This document shows positions 53,897 to 61,722 of a stretch of DNA of 64,000 nucleotides, piece after piece. This DNA is from Sphingopyxis sp. UBA6723 (lineage in GTDB: Bacteria; Pseudomonadota; Alphaproteobacteria; Sphingomonadales; Sphingomonadaceae), in NCBI RefSeq assembly GCF_002454115.1, contig NZ_DKIH01000010.1:305172-369171 (forward strand). The letters are read 5' to 3'. Below the pieces are notes generated by a model that was not told the origin of the DNA, searched no databases, and worked only from the letters and a program-made list of their open reading frames with translations. Made by a program: the position numbers and the translations under genes. Each line of letters begins with the position of its first letter. Position 1 is the stretch's first letter.

Positions 53897-54277
53897 ATGC
53901 TGAATGAACGAGTTTCGGCCGCCAAAAAAATCGCAGCCGATCTGCACCAAGCCGAAGACGCCATCGACGAAGCGATGATCCGTATCGCCCAGCTGGCTGC
54001 CACCCTGCCCACGGCGCGCCGCGACACGAATATGTCGGCGATCGTCGGTCAAACCGCGATGTCTAAAGTCGCCAACGCGCTTGCCGCGGCCGGCGAAGTC
54101 CGCCAGCTGCTCACCGACGCGCATCTCGCGCTGACCGTGACCCAAAAAGAGGTTGGTCTGGGAACGCGCATGTTCGGCGCCGGGGTGAAGCCTGCCAAAG
54201 CGCAGCTGGTCGATCAGGGCAGCAATGATCAGGCGGGTGCCGAAGTTGCTGCGGTTCCGTTCGCGCAGGCCGTTTGA
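53897..54277 (+). CDS. Unrecognised small helical protein
   Basis: From ATG at 53897 (AGGAA upstream) the protein has 126 residues, mainly helical (LNERVSAAKKIAADLHQAEDAIDEAMIRIAQLAATL), with no membrane segment and no family I recognise. It lies between the LuxR-type gene and a membrane protein, on the same strand. Confidence 0.65.
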   Translation: MLNERVSAAKKIAADLHQAEDAIDEAMIRIAQLAATLPTARRDTNMSAIVGQTAMSKVANALAAAGEVRQLLTDAHLALTVTQKEVGLGTRMFGAGVKPAKAQLVDQGSNDQAGAEVAAVPFAQAV

Positions 54278-54302
54278 TCATCAGGAAGGGTTAACAGCCA
54301 CA

Positions 54303-54716
54303 ATGTGGTCCGTGGCGATCTACTATCTGGTACTGCTCATCACCGTGGCCGTCGCGATCAGACGCGGCGGCCCGTTTGAGCGGTGGGCGGCTTATACCGC
54401 TCTGATCGCTTCGGTTCTCACCAGCGTTGTGACACCGTTTCCGACCTGGACCGATATTGAACTGAATATCTTTGTGATCGACGTGCTGGTTCTGCTCAGC
54501 TTCTGGTTTATCGCCCTGAAGACGCAGAGTTTCTGGCCTTACTGGATCACCGGATGGCAATTAATCGCCATTTTCGGTCACATCCAGAAGTTCATGTTCG
54601 CAGAGATATTGGCGCGACCCTATTCGCTCCTGTCGGTTTATATATCCTATCCGATCCTGCTGCTGATCATTTATGCAGCGGGCTCGTCCAGCCGGAATCG
54701 CGACGTCCCAGCCTGA
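54303..54716 (+). CDS. Unrecognised small membrane protein
   Basis: From ATG at 54303 the protein has 137 residues and four likely membrane helices (about residues 3-20, 27-45, 53-72 and 107-128). No family was recognised. It follows the small helical protein by 25 bases and may be co-transcribed with it. Confidence 0.65.
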   Translation: MWSVAIYYLVLLITVAVAIRRGGPFERWAAYTALIASVLTSVVTPFPTWTDIELNIFVIDVLVLLSFWFIALKTQSFWPYWITGWQLIAIFGHIQKFMFAEILARPYSLLSVYISYPILLLIIYAAGSSSRNRDVPA

Positions 54717-54747
54717 TTCTTGTGGCATCCCATAAGGTTTTTCGCGG

Positions 54748-55245
54748 ATGCAGCAGTTTTCGAGCCAAGAAGTCGCCGAATTAAAGTCGCGTATCGACGC
54801 GATACACGAGCTGCTGGCCGGACGCGGCGGCGGAATGTCGGCGCCCACGACCGCCCGCAACGGGGCCGGCGAGGCGTCACCGCAAGCGGCGCTACTGAAC
54901 CAGCTCTCGCTCAGCATCCAGATCCGGCGCATCCGCCGCAATCATTTTGGCAGCGCCGAACTGGCGGGGCCGATCTGGGACATGATGCTCGACCTGATGC
55001 TCGCCGAAAGCCAAGGTCGCGCGCTCAGCGCCAGCGATCTGGCGACGGGCGCCGGGGTGCCGCTGTCGTCGGGGCTGCGGATGATCAGCGCTCTCGAACG
55101 GCTCGGGCTGGCGCAGCGGTCGATCGACGAACGCGACCGGCGGCGCACGATCGTCCAACTGACGGCCGACGGCACCGATCGCATGGCAACCTATTTCGAA
55201 AAGATCGGCCTGGTCGGGCAGAACAACCAGACGCTCGCCGCCTGA
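54748..55245 (+). CDS. MarR-like winged-helix protein
   Basis: The 165-residue protein has a predicted winged helix in its C-terminal half (LSASDLATGAGVPLSSGLRMISALERLGLAQRSIDERDRRRTIVQLTADG), with the basic wing typical of MarR proteins. The N-terminal 45 residues look like a linker or coiled segment. It may regulate the neighbouring small genes or flagellar genes. A strong terminator follows. Confidence 0.75.
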   Translation: MQQFSSQEVAELKSRIDAIHELLAGRGGGMSAPTTARNGAGEASPQAALLNQLSLSIQIRRIRRNHFGSAELAGPIWDMMLDLMLAESQGRALSASDLATGAGVPLSSGLRMISALERLGLAQRSIDERDRRRTIVQLTADGTDRMATYFEKIGLVGQNNQTLAA

Positions 55246-55253
55246 GCTCCCCC

Positions 55254-55303
55254 TGACCGGGTGCGATGCCGAGCGGGTCGCACGCCGCACCCGGTCACTT
55301 TTT
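55254..55303 (+). terminator. Rho-independent terminator
   Basis: TGACCGGGTGCG at 55,254-55,265 pairs perfectly over 12 bp with CGCACCCGGTCA at 55,286-55,297, followed by C and five T. It ends the plus-strand unit upstream. Confidence 0.85.
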
Positions 55304-55312
55304 CGGCCCGTC

Positions 55313-56059
55313 TCATTCGGTCATCTGGCGCATCATGCGATCGACCTTGGCCATCGCCTCGCGCTTGATCTGGCATATCCGCGCCGCGCTGACGTCGAGG
55401 GTGAGGCCAATCTCGTGCAGATTGAGCTCTTCAAAGAAATAGAGCTGCAACACCATCTGCTCGCGATCCGACAGGCAACCCACGCATTGGCGCAGCGCGC
55501 CCATCAGATCGGCTTGTTCGCATTGATCCCCGGCGCCGATGCCCTCGTCAGGGAGCAGGAAGGCGCCGATGTCGGTGAGTTCGTCGAGCGAGGTCGATCG
55601 GCCATGCGTCGCACTGCGTTCGAGTGCGAAATAATCATCGGCTGACAGGCCCAGCGCCGCTGCCATCTCGGTCGCCGCGGGGGCGCGCATCAACTGTTGC
55701 TCCAGCGCGGCGCGCGTCGCTTGGATGCGTTTCGCCGCAACCATGGCCGAACGACCGACATCGGCCTCGCGGCGCAGCTGGTCGATCATCGCGCCGCGGA
55801 TGCGCGTCGTCGCATAGGTGGCAAAGGCAAAGCCACGCTCTTCATAATTCTGGCTCGCTTCGATCAGCGCGATCAGCCCGGTCTGGATCAGATCGTCGAG
55901 TTCGCTCGTCCGCGACACCCGCGAAAACACCTGCCACGCGATCTTGCGGACCAGCGGCGCATATTCATCGACCAGCGCCTCGACGCTTTCGCCGTAGCCG
56001 CGCGCGCGCGGGGCGCGGGGCGTCGCTGCGGCGAATTGTTCGGCGGGCTCAATCCTCAT
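55313..56059 (-). CDS. fliA: Flagellar sigma factor sigma-28 (FliA)
   Basis: The 248-residue protein has region 2 (LDDLIQTGLIALIEASQNYEERGFAFATYATTRIRGAMIDQLR), region 3, and region 4 (CLSDREQMVLQLYFFEELNLHEIGLTLDVSAARICQIKREA). It directs RNA polymerase to late flagellar genes and is held by FlgM, encoded 3.6 kb away. Its start overlaps the flhA stop by 11 bases, so translation is probably coupled. Confidence 0.93.
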   Translation of the reverse strand: MRIEPAEQFAAATPRAPRARGYGESVEALVDEYAPLVRKIAWQVFSRVSRTSELDDLIQTGLIALIEASQNYEERGFAFATYATTRIRGAMIDQLRREADVGRSAMVAAKRIQATRAALEQQLMRAPAATEMAAALGLSADDYFALERSATHGRSTSLDELTDIGAFLLPDEGIGAGDQCEQADLMGALRQCVGCLSDREQMVLQLYFFEELNLHEIGLTLDVSAARICQIKREAMAKVDRMMRQMTE

Positions 56060-58172
56060 GCGCTTGGTCCTCCCTGTGGGCGTCGGCCCCGGTCGCCAGG
56101 CGCGGCACTTCGGCGCCGATCGTCGCGACGATTTCGGTTTGTTTGCTGGCCGGAATCTCGAGGTAAGAGATGACGGCGACGTCGGGGAATGTGGAGCGGA
56201 TCAGCCGCGACAGCGCCGACCGGCAGATCGGCGAGGCGACCAGCGCAAAGCTGCGCGTCTGGAGCAGCAGCGGTTCGACCGCCTGTCCGACCTGTTCGAT
56301 GATCTTCATCGCCATGCCATGTTCGAACGGCCATTCGGCCCCCGGATTGGCGCGCACCGACTGGTTGAGCAGCACTTCGATCTCGGGGCTGAAGGTGACG
56401 ACGGGCAGCGGCATCCGGCTCGGCACGATTGTCTGGACAATCAGCGCGCCGATGCGCTGGCGCACGGCCTCGACCAGATCGACTTCGCCCAGCTGCTGCG
56501 CCGCGGTCGCGACCATTGCTTCGGCAATCTTGCGGAAATCGCGCAGCGGCACGCGCTCGACCAGCAGCGACTTGCACAGGCTGGCGACGCGCGGCAACGG
56601 ATAGCCCTGCGGGCTGAGGTTCTGCGCCAGCTGCGGATAATGGATCTTGAGATTGTCGATCAGCGATTGCGCGTCGTCGATCCCGAACAGGTCGGCGGCG
56701 GCGCCGACGATGCTGTTGTTGAGGTGGGTGGCAACGACGGTCGCCGGATCGACAACGGTATAGCCCGCGGCGATCGCGTCATTCTGCGTCGCTTTCGGAA
56801 TCCACAGCGCGTCGAGGCCAAAGGTCGGATCCTTGCACGGCCGTCCCACAACCTTGGTGATCAGGTCGCCCGAATCGAGCGCGAGCATTTCATGCGGGAA
56901 CACCTCGTCCTCGCCGACGATGACCCCGGCGACCGAGATGCGATAGACATTGCCAGGCAGCGACAGGTCGTCGCTGACCTTGACCGGCGGGACGACGAAG
57001 CCGAGTTCTTTCGACAATTGGCGGCGGATGCCGGTGATCCGCGTCATCAAGGGTGCGCCCTTGCGGTCATCGACCAGGCTGACCAGCGCATAGCCGATTT
57101 CGAGCTGGCAGGCGCTGGCGTCGCTGACGTCGGCCCATTCGATCAGCGACGGGTCGGGCGCGATGGCGACCGGCGGCGGGGCGTCTGCGATGGCAGCGGC
57201 GCTGCGGCGCAATTGCCAGCCGACGGCAAAGGACAGCGCGGCGGCGGGCAGCACCAGCAACTGCGGCATCGCCGGGACCATGCCCAGGATGAACAGGATG
57301 CCGCCGACCGCCATCCACACCGATGGCGCGGCAAACTGGCTGCTGATCTGGCCGCTCAGGTTGAACGGCGATGCGACGCGAGTGACGATGGCGGCGGCGG
57401 CGATCGACAGCAACAGCGCCGGGATCTGAGCGACCAGCGCGTCGCCGATCGCGAGCGTGACATAGGTGCTGCCCGCTTCAGAAAAGCTCAGCCCGTGGCT
57501 GAAGATGCCAAGGATCAGGCCGCCAACGATGTTGACGAACAGGATGAGCAGCCCGGCGATCGCATCGCCCTTCACAAATTTCGAGGCACCGTCCATCGAG
57601 CCGTAGAAATCTGCCTCGGTCGAGACTTCGACGCGGCGCGCCTTGGCCTCTTCGGGGGTGAGCAGCCCGGCGTTGAGATCGGCGTCGATCGCCATCTGCT
57701 TGCCCGGCAGGGCATCGAGGGTGAAGCGCGCCGACACTTCGGACACGCGCCCGGCGCCCTTCGTGATGACGACCATGTTGATGATCATCAGCACGAAAAA
57801 GACGAACAGGCCGACGACATAATCACCGCCGATCATCACTTCGCCAAAAGCCTCAATGACATGCCCGGCCGCGGCGGTCCCTTCATGCCCGTGGACGAGC
57901 ACGACGCGGGTCGAGGCGACGTTCAGCGCGAGGCGGAACAGCGTGGCGAGCAGCAACACGGTCGGGAACGATGAGAAGTCGAGCGGCTTTGCCGCCGACA
58001 GCGCGACCATCAGGATCGCAAGGCTGATCATGATATTGGCAACAAAGCTGATGTCGAGGATCAGCGGCGTGACCGGAATGACCATCAGGCCTACAAGGAT
58101 CAGCATCCCGACGGGCAGCGCCGAAGCGCCTGCCATCCGGCCGATATTGCCGAGATTCAGGCCGCCGGTCAT
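56049..58172 (-). CDS. flhA: Flagellar export gate protein FlhA
   Basis: FlhA is the major membrane component of the flagellar type III export gate. The 707 residues have about seven or eight membrane helices in the first 330 residues and the signature around residues 145-175 (RVSEVSARFTLDALPGKQMAIDADLNAGL). The C-terminal cytoplasmic domain binds substrates and chaperones. The length is normal. It starts in a 4-base overlap with the transglycosylase gene and ends in an overlap with fliA. Confidence 0.95.
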   Translation of the reverse strand: MTGGLNLGNIGRMAGASALPVGMLILVGLMVIPVTPLILDISFVANIMISLAILMVALSAAKPLDFSSFPTVLLLATLFRLALNVASTRVVLVHGHEGTAAAGHVIEAFGEVMIGGDYVVGLFVFFVLMIINMVVITKGAGRVSEVSARFTLDALPGKQMAIDADLNAGLLTPEEAKARRVEVSTEADFYGSMDGASKFVKGDAIAGLLILFVNIVGGLILGIFSHGLSFSEAGSTYVTLAIGDALVAQIPALLLSIAAAAIVTRVASPFNLSGQISSQFAAPSVWMAVGGILFILGMVPAMPQLLVLPAAALSFAVGWQLRRSAAAIADAPPPVAIAPDPSLIEWADVSDASACQLEIGYALVSLVDDRKGAPLMTRITGIRRQLSKELGFVVPPVKVSDDLSLPGNVYRISVAGVIVGEDEVFPHEMLALDSGDLITKVVGRPCKDPTFGLDALWIPKATQNDAIAAGYTVVDPATVVATHLNNSIVGAAADLFGIDDAQSLIDNLKIHYPQLAQNLSPQGYPLPRVASLCKSLLVERVPLRDFRKIAEAMVATAAQQLGEVDLVEAVRQRIGALIVQTIVPSRMPLPVVTFSPEIEVLLNQSVRANPGAEWPFEHGMAMKIIEQVGQAVEPLLLQTRSFALVASPICRSALSRLIRSTFPDVAVISYLEIPASKQTEIVATIGAEVPRLATGADAHREDQAHED

Positions 58173-58993
58173 GCCGCGCCGCCCGTCATCGAAGCGAGCC
58201 GCCGATAGGCATCGGCGGCAAAGCCCATCGAAAGTTTGCGCGGCATCGGCTGGATTTCCATCATCTGCAGCGGGGGACGTCCCCCACCGCCCGCCAGGGC
58301 GCTCGAACTGCTCGCCGAAGCGTGCCAGCCGGCGGGGGCGAAGGGTTTCATATTTTCGATCTTGCCGCCGTTTTCGAGTTTGGTGCGAAAGCGGTCGCGG
58401 ATCTCGGCCAGGCTGCGCATACTGCCGTCGGGGGCGTAAAAGACCGAGCGGTTGGCGGCCGCCGCCTCGGGCATCATTGGCGCGCCGGGCTGGTCGGGAT
58501 TGGCGTCGAGCGCGGTCAGGAATTTGGCAGCCCCGCCGCTGCCCAGAAAATGCGCGAGATACAGGTCGACGGGTTCGGCGCTGCGCCCGATCCGGCCTTC
58601 CAGATAGTCGCGATTGTCGCCGGTCAGCGCCGCGGCCATCGTTGACGCCGCAGCGGGATCGTCGCGCAGGTCGAAAATCTGCTGGCGCAGCGTCGGGTCG
58701 GTGACGGTCAGCCGCCCGGATGCATCACGGCCGATCGCGTCGGCGGCCCAGGCCATGCCATGGTTGGCGCCGTGGCGGTCGAGCGTGGCGAGCCAGGTCT
58801 GTTTGGTGAACTGATACAGCCCACGCGCCGACGAGGTCGATGCCTTGGCGGTCGGATTATAGCCGCTTTCGACGCGGGCGACGTCGACCAGATAGTCGAA
58901 ATCGACGCCGGTTCGCGCCGACGCGTTTTGCATGGCATCCATGACGGGTGCGGCGACGCGGCGTGCGGCTTGGGGATTGTTGATGGCATTCAT
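58169..58993 (-). CDS. Lytic transglycosylase of the flagellar cluster
   Basis: The 274-residue protein has an SLT-like domain near residues 22-100: YLVDVARVESGYNPTAKASTSSARGLYQF, with the catalytic Glu in RVESGY and GLYQF, and TMAAALTGDNRDYL further on. It probably opens peptidoglycan for the rod, the role FlgJ has in enteric bacteria. No signal peptide is evident. The last 50 residues are low in order, with a Ser/Ala/Gly-rich segment. A sigma-54-type promoter lies about 45 bases upstream. Confidence 0.85.
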   Translation of the reverse strand: MNAINNPQAARRVAAPVMDAMQNASARTGVDFDYLVDVARVESGYNPTAKASTSSARGLYQFTKQTWLATLDRHGANHGMAWAADAIGRDASGRLTVTDPTLRQQIFDLRDDPAAASTMAAALTGDNRDYLEGRIGRSAEPVDLYLAHFLGSGGAAKFLTALDANPDQPGAPMMPEAAAANRSVFYAPDGSMRSLAEIRDRFRTKLENGGKIENMKPFAPAGWHASASSSSALAGGGGRPPLQMMEIQPMPRKLSMGFAADAYRRLASMTGGAA

Positions 58994-59037
58994 AATCTGG
59001 TTCCGCTGATGCAGCAGGGCTGTCTCGGCAAACCAAA

Positions 59038-59053
59038 AGCAATCATCGTGCCA
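59038..59053 (-). promoter_or_regulatory. Sigma-54-type promoter of the transglycosylase-flhA-fliA unit
   Basis: Reading the minus strand, TGGCAC, 5 bases, TTGCT appears, with GG and GC exactly 10 bases apart, the sigma-54 -24/-12 consensus. It ends about 45 bases before the gene start, a suitable place. Confidence 0.85.
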
Positions 59054-59085
59054 TTTACGGTTAACGGCAGAAACCTATCGGGTAA

Positions 59086-59385
59086 TCAGTAGCTTAATGC
59101 CGCTCCGCGGTGATGGGTGCCACGGATTTCATGGTTTCTGTCAATCCGCTGACGCGTCCAGTCCTTCAGAACATTGACGCGGATCGCCGCGGCTTCGAGC
59201 TGGCGCAGCGTCTTGCCGATCAGCAGCTCGGCGCGCTGTTCGCTGCCGCGCGGGATGCCCGCGCCGCGAAACAGGATGACCGCGGTCGCCAGCTCTTCGG
59301 TGGCGGCGATGATCGCCCCGGCGTCGTGGCCGTCGAGCGCACCGACCAGCGTATCGAGCCGCGATTGGACGTCTTCGAGCATCAT
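59086..59385 (-). CDS. FlgN-like small protein
   Basis: The 99-residue, mostly helical protein has no domain I can name firmly, but its size, its helices and its position right after flgM fit the FlgN chaperone for hook-associated proteins. Its start overlaps the flgM stop by 4 bases. Confidence 0.6.
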   Translation of the reverse strand: MMLEDVQSRLDTLVGALDGHDAGAIIAATEELATAVILFRGAGIPRGSEQRAELLIGKTLRQLEAAAIRVNVLKDWTRQRIDRNHEIRGTHHRGAALSY

Positions 59386-59687
59386 TCGACCCCGCCGGTG
59401 TGGAAATCGATCATCGCGCTGGCAATGATCGCGGGGTGAACACCATAGCTGCCGTTCGCGATCGCATTGCGCAGCGATGCGACGCGCGCCACATCGACCG
59501 GCGGTGCCTGGGTCGCGAGGCTGCCGGCGAGGCGAATCAGCCGTGCGGCGGGCAGGTTGTCGGGCGCGGCGGCGAGCTGCGTCGGGGGCCGCCTTGCGCT
59601 CGCGGCGGTTTCGCTGGTGGCGCTGCGCAACGGGGTCGCGCGGACGATGCCGCTGACGGCTCCGATCTTGCTGCTGTCACCCGACAT
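59382..59687 (-). CDS. flgM: Anti-sigma-28 factor FlgM
   Basis: The 101-residue protein has the FlgM C-terminal pattern VDVARVASLRNAIANGSYGVHPAIIASAMIDF near residues 65-95, which binds FliA. The N-terminal half is disordered, as usual. ATG at 59687 has GGAGG upstream; the frame is open to 59699. The pair flgM-flgN-like is a common arrangement. Confidence 0.88.
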   Translation of the reverse strand: MSGDSSKIGAVSGIVRATPLRSATSETAASARRPPTQLAAAPDNLPAARLIRLAGSLATQAPPVDVARVASLRNAIANGSYGVHPAIIASAMIDFHTGGVE

Positions 59688-59716
59688 AATGGCCTCCATC
59701 CGATGCCGTCAGAAAA

Positions 59717-59743
59717 GTGACGGCGCGGTTCACGAAGGCTTTA
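59717..59743 (-). promoter_or_regulatory. Sigma-28-type promoter of flgM
   Basis: Reading the minus strand, TAAA, 15 bases, GCCGTCAC appears, close to the flagellar consensus TAAA-N15-GCCGATAA. The -10 part differs at two or three positions. It lies about 30 bases before the flgM start. Confidence 0.6.
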
Positions 59744-59797
59744 ACGGACGCAGATTGGGGCGATTAAGTCAGCTTGCCGCAAAAAGACAAAAGAAAG

Positions 59798-59832
59798 GCC
59801 CGGTAACGTCGGAAAGCCGACAGTCACCGGGC
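59798..59832 (-). terminator. Rho-independent terminator after flgA
   Basis: On the minus strand, GCCCGGT and ACCGGGC close an outer stem and GTCGG and CCGAC an inner one, followed by CTTTCTTTTG. It lies 27 bases past the flgA stop. Confidence 0.75.
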
Positions 59833-59858
59833 CAGTGGGCAGGGTAAGGTGGGGTGAA

Positions 59859-60377
59859 TCAGTCGCTGAGCCGCGCGCGCCCGGGGCCGATCACGGTAGC
59901 GCTCAGCGGTGATTTGGCGTCGCTGCCGCGCAGGCCGATCGTCTCGCCGACCCTGCCATCTTCGGTCGCGACGGCGGTATAGCTGACCGAAAAGCTTTCG
60001 GTGTCGATGGTGACGCGAACATTGTCGCCGCGGCGGATCACCGGGGCGCTGGCCGCGGGGCGGCTGTAGCCGGCGGTTACGGGGGCAGCGCCCGCTGGCA
60101 TCGTCATCGGCACGCGCAGGCGCCAGCCGAGCGAGGCGCAGCGTACCGCGAGCGCATTGGCATCGATCGCGGTCACTGACGCCTGTTCGGGGCAGCGCGC
60201 CAGCTTGATGCGGCGATCGACCGGGGTTGCAGTGCGGCCAAGGGCGCTGGCGACCATGGCGGTCAGCACGTCGATCGTCTGCCAATCTTCATTGGCCTGC
60301 TGGGCCACAGCGGGATTGGCGGCGGCGGTAAAGGCGGCGAGGCCGAGCGCCAGGCGGGCAGTGATCTGCTGGGACAC
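59859..60377 (-). CDS. flgA: Flagellar P-ring formation protein FlgA
   Basis: FlgA is the periplasmic chaperone for the P-ring protein FlgI. With GTG at 60377 (GAAGGAGAT upstream) the protein has 172 residues: a signal peptide ending ANPAVAQ and an SAF-type domain with PVIRRGDNVRVTIDTESFSVSYTAVATEDGRVGETIGLRGSDAKSPLSATVIGPGRA. It is divergent from flgB. Confidence 0.9.
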   Translation of the reverse strand: MSQQITARLALGLAAFTAAANPAVAQQANEDWQTIDVLTAMVASALGRTATPVDRRIKLARCPEQASVTAIDANALAVRCASLGWRLRVPMTMPAGAAPVTAGYSRPAASAPVIRRGDNVRVTIDTESFSVSYTAVATEDGRVGETIGLRGSDAKSPLSATVIGPGRARLSD

Positions 60378-60416
60378 GATCCATCTCCTTCGGTCCAAAA
60401 TGGTCATCCGCCATTG

Positions 60417-60432
60417 TGCAGGAAGCGTGCCA
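60417..60432 (-). promoter_or_regulatory. Sigma-54-type promoter of flgA
   Basis: On the minus strand TGGCAC, 5 bases, CTGCA appears with GG-N10-GC intact; only the first T of the -12 part differs. It ends about 40 bases before the flgA start. Confidence 0.65.
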
Positions 60433-60553
60433 GTCGCGGATTGCCGCGCGATTGGCGTCCGTGCCGCGCGGTGTTGTCGGTTTTTTGACGAGCGCTACGG
60501 CGAGCCACAGACCGATCATGCTAAGCAACGAAAAATCAACGGAAAAATGCGTT

Positions 60554-60569
60554 TGGCACGGCGATTGCA
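60554..60569 (+). promoter_or_regulatory. Sigma-54-type promoter of the flgBCDEFG operon
   Basis: TGGCAC, 5 bases, TTGCA, a perfect sigma-54 promoter with GG and GC 10 bases apart. Transcription would start about 12 bases after the GC, about 55 bases before the flgB start. Confidence 0.87.
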
Positions 60570-60634
60570 TCGTTCTTTGTGTTTTCCGCGCGTCCGTGTC
60601 GCAATCCGGCCCGGACCCCGGTGAAAGGAATTTG

Positions 60635-60988
60635 ATGATGGCATCCGAGAAACTCTTTGGCCTGCACGCGACGGCGCTTCAGCTGCGCAGCCAGCGCATG
60701 ATGATGCTCGCGTCGAACATCGCCAATGCCGCGACACCGGGATACAAGGCGCGCGACCTCGACTTTTCGAAAGCGCTCGATCTCGCTCAGCGGGGCGGCT
60801 CGACCGCCGATGCCATGCAGGGCGCCATTGCTTATCGCGTCCCGGTTCAGGCGTCGCTCGACGGCAACACCGTCGAAATGGCGACCGAGCAGACCGCCTT
60901 TGCCGAAAACGCGCTCGCTTACCGGTCCAGCCTCTCGTTCCTCAGCGGCCGCGTCAACACGCTGACCCGCGCGCTCAAGGGCGAATGA
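60635..60988 (+). CDS. flgB: Flagellar proximal rod protein FlgB
   Basis: The 117-residue protein has the rod motif RMMMLASNIANAATPGYKARDLDF near residue 22, the ANNIANxxTPGY pattern shared by axial flagellar proteins, and a C-terminal helix. The frame is open upstream to 60416, but GAAAGGAA lies just before ATG 60635. Confidence 0.93.
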   Translation: MMASEKLFGLHATALQLRSQRMMMLASNIANAATPGYKARDLDFSKALDLAQRGGSTADAMQGAIAYRVPVQASLDGNTVEMATEQTAFAENALAYRSSLSFLSGRVNTLTRALKGE

Positions 60989-61395
60989 CGATGACCAGCA
61001 ACTTCTCGGTCTTCGACATCAGCGGCCGCGCGATGTCGGCGCAGCTCGTCCGGCTCAACACCACCGCCTCGAACCTCGCCAATGCCGGAACGATCGCAGG
61101 CAGCGAGGCCGAAGCCTTTCGCTCGCTCAAGCCCGTCTTCCGCACTGTGATGGACGATCATGGCCGTGCGACGGTCCAGGTCGACCAGGTGACGACATCG
61201 AAAATGGCGCCGTCGAAACGCCACGATCCGTCGAACCCGCTCGCCGACAAGGACGGCAACGTCTGGCAGGCGGCGGTCGATAGCGCCGCCGAGATGGTCG
61301 AGATGGTCGAGACCGCGCGCCAGTATCAGAACAATGTCCAGGTCCTGGAAACCGCCAAGGGCCTGATCAACGAAACCCTCAGGATGGGACAATAA
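60985..61395 (+). CDS. flgC: Flagellar proximal rod protein FlgC
   Basis: The 136 residues have the N-terminal NTTASNLANAGTIAGSEAEAF motif and the C-terminal AAEMVEMVETARQYQNNVQVLETAKGLINETLRMG helix typical of FlgC. Its start overlaps the flgB stop by 4 bases. Confidence 0.93.
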   Translation: MTMTSNFSVFDISGRAMSAQLVRLNTTASNLANAGTIAGSEAEAFRSLKPVFRTVMDDHGRATVQVDQVTTSKMAPSKRHDPSNPLADKDGNVWQAAVDSAAEMVEMVETARQYQNNVQVLETAKGLINETLRMGQ

Positions 61396-61396
61396 A

Positions 61397-61690
61397 ATGG
61401 CCGTCAACAACGTCACCAACGCCAACAATGTCGTGCTCCAGCCGAAGGGCGCGGGGCAGCAGATGGGGCAGAGCGATTTCCTGCGCCTGATGACCGCGCA
61501 GCTGTCGCAGCAGGATCCGTTCAACCCGGTCGATAACCAGCAGATGGTTGCCCAGATGGCGCAATTCTCAAGCCTCGCCGGGATCAGCGAGACCAACACG
61601 ACGCTGCAGAAGATTTCCGAGCAGCTCACGGCGCAGACCCAGCTGCTCCAAGACATCAAGGCCGCCACCCCGGCGCCTCCCGCCACATAA
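61397..61690 (+). CDS. flgD: Short FlgD-like hook scaffolding protein
   Basis: The 97 residues match the N-terminal part of FlgD: QMGQSDFLRLMTAQLSQQDPFNPVDNQQMVAQMAQFSSLAGI. Usual FlgD proteins have 210-240 residues, with Tudor-like and FnIII-like domains in the C-terminal half that form the hook cap. Here the protein stops after a proline-rich PAPPAT end, and the flgE gene starts 32 bases later. It is natural or truncated, and no frameshift into the missing domains was seen. Confidence 0.88.
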   Translation: MAVNNVTNANNVVLQPKGAGQQMGQSDFLRLMTAQLSQQDPFNPVDNQQMVAQMAQFSSLAGISETNTTLQKISEQLTAQTQLLQDIKAATPAPPAT

Positions 61691-61722
61691 GGCGCACCCA
61701 CCACCTAAGAAAGGATCAGTCC

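Noticed and set aside
56058..57974. 638-codon open frame opposite flhA
   Set aside because: Shadow of flhA in high-GC DNA: Arg/Asp-rich composition and no domain, while flhA is unmistakable.
61397..61722. Frameshift explaining the short FlgD
   Set aside because: After the stop at 61,690 only 32 bases remain before flgE, and the other frames there do not continue FlgD, so a simple frameshift does not restore the missing domains.
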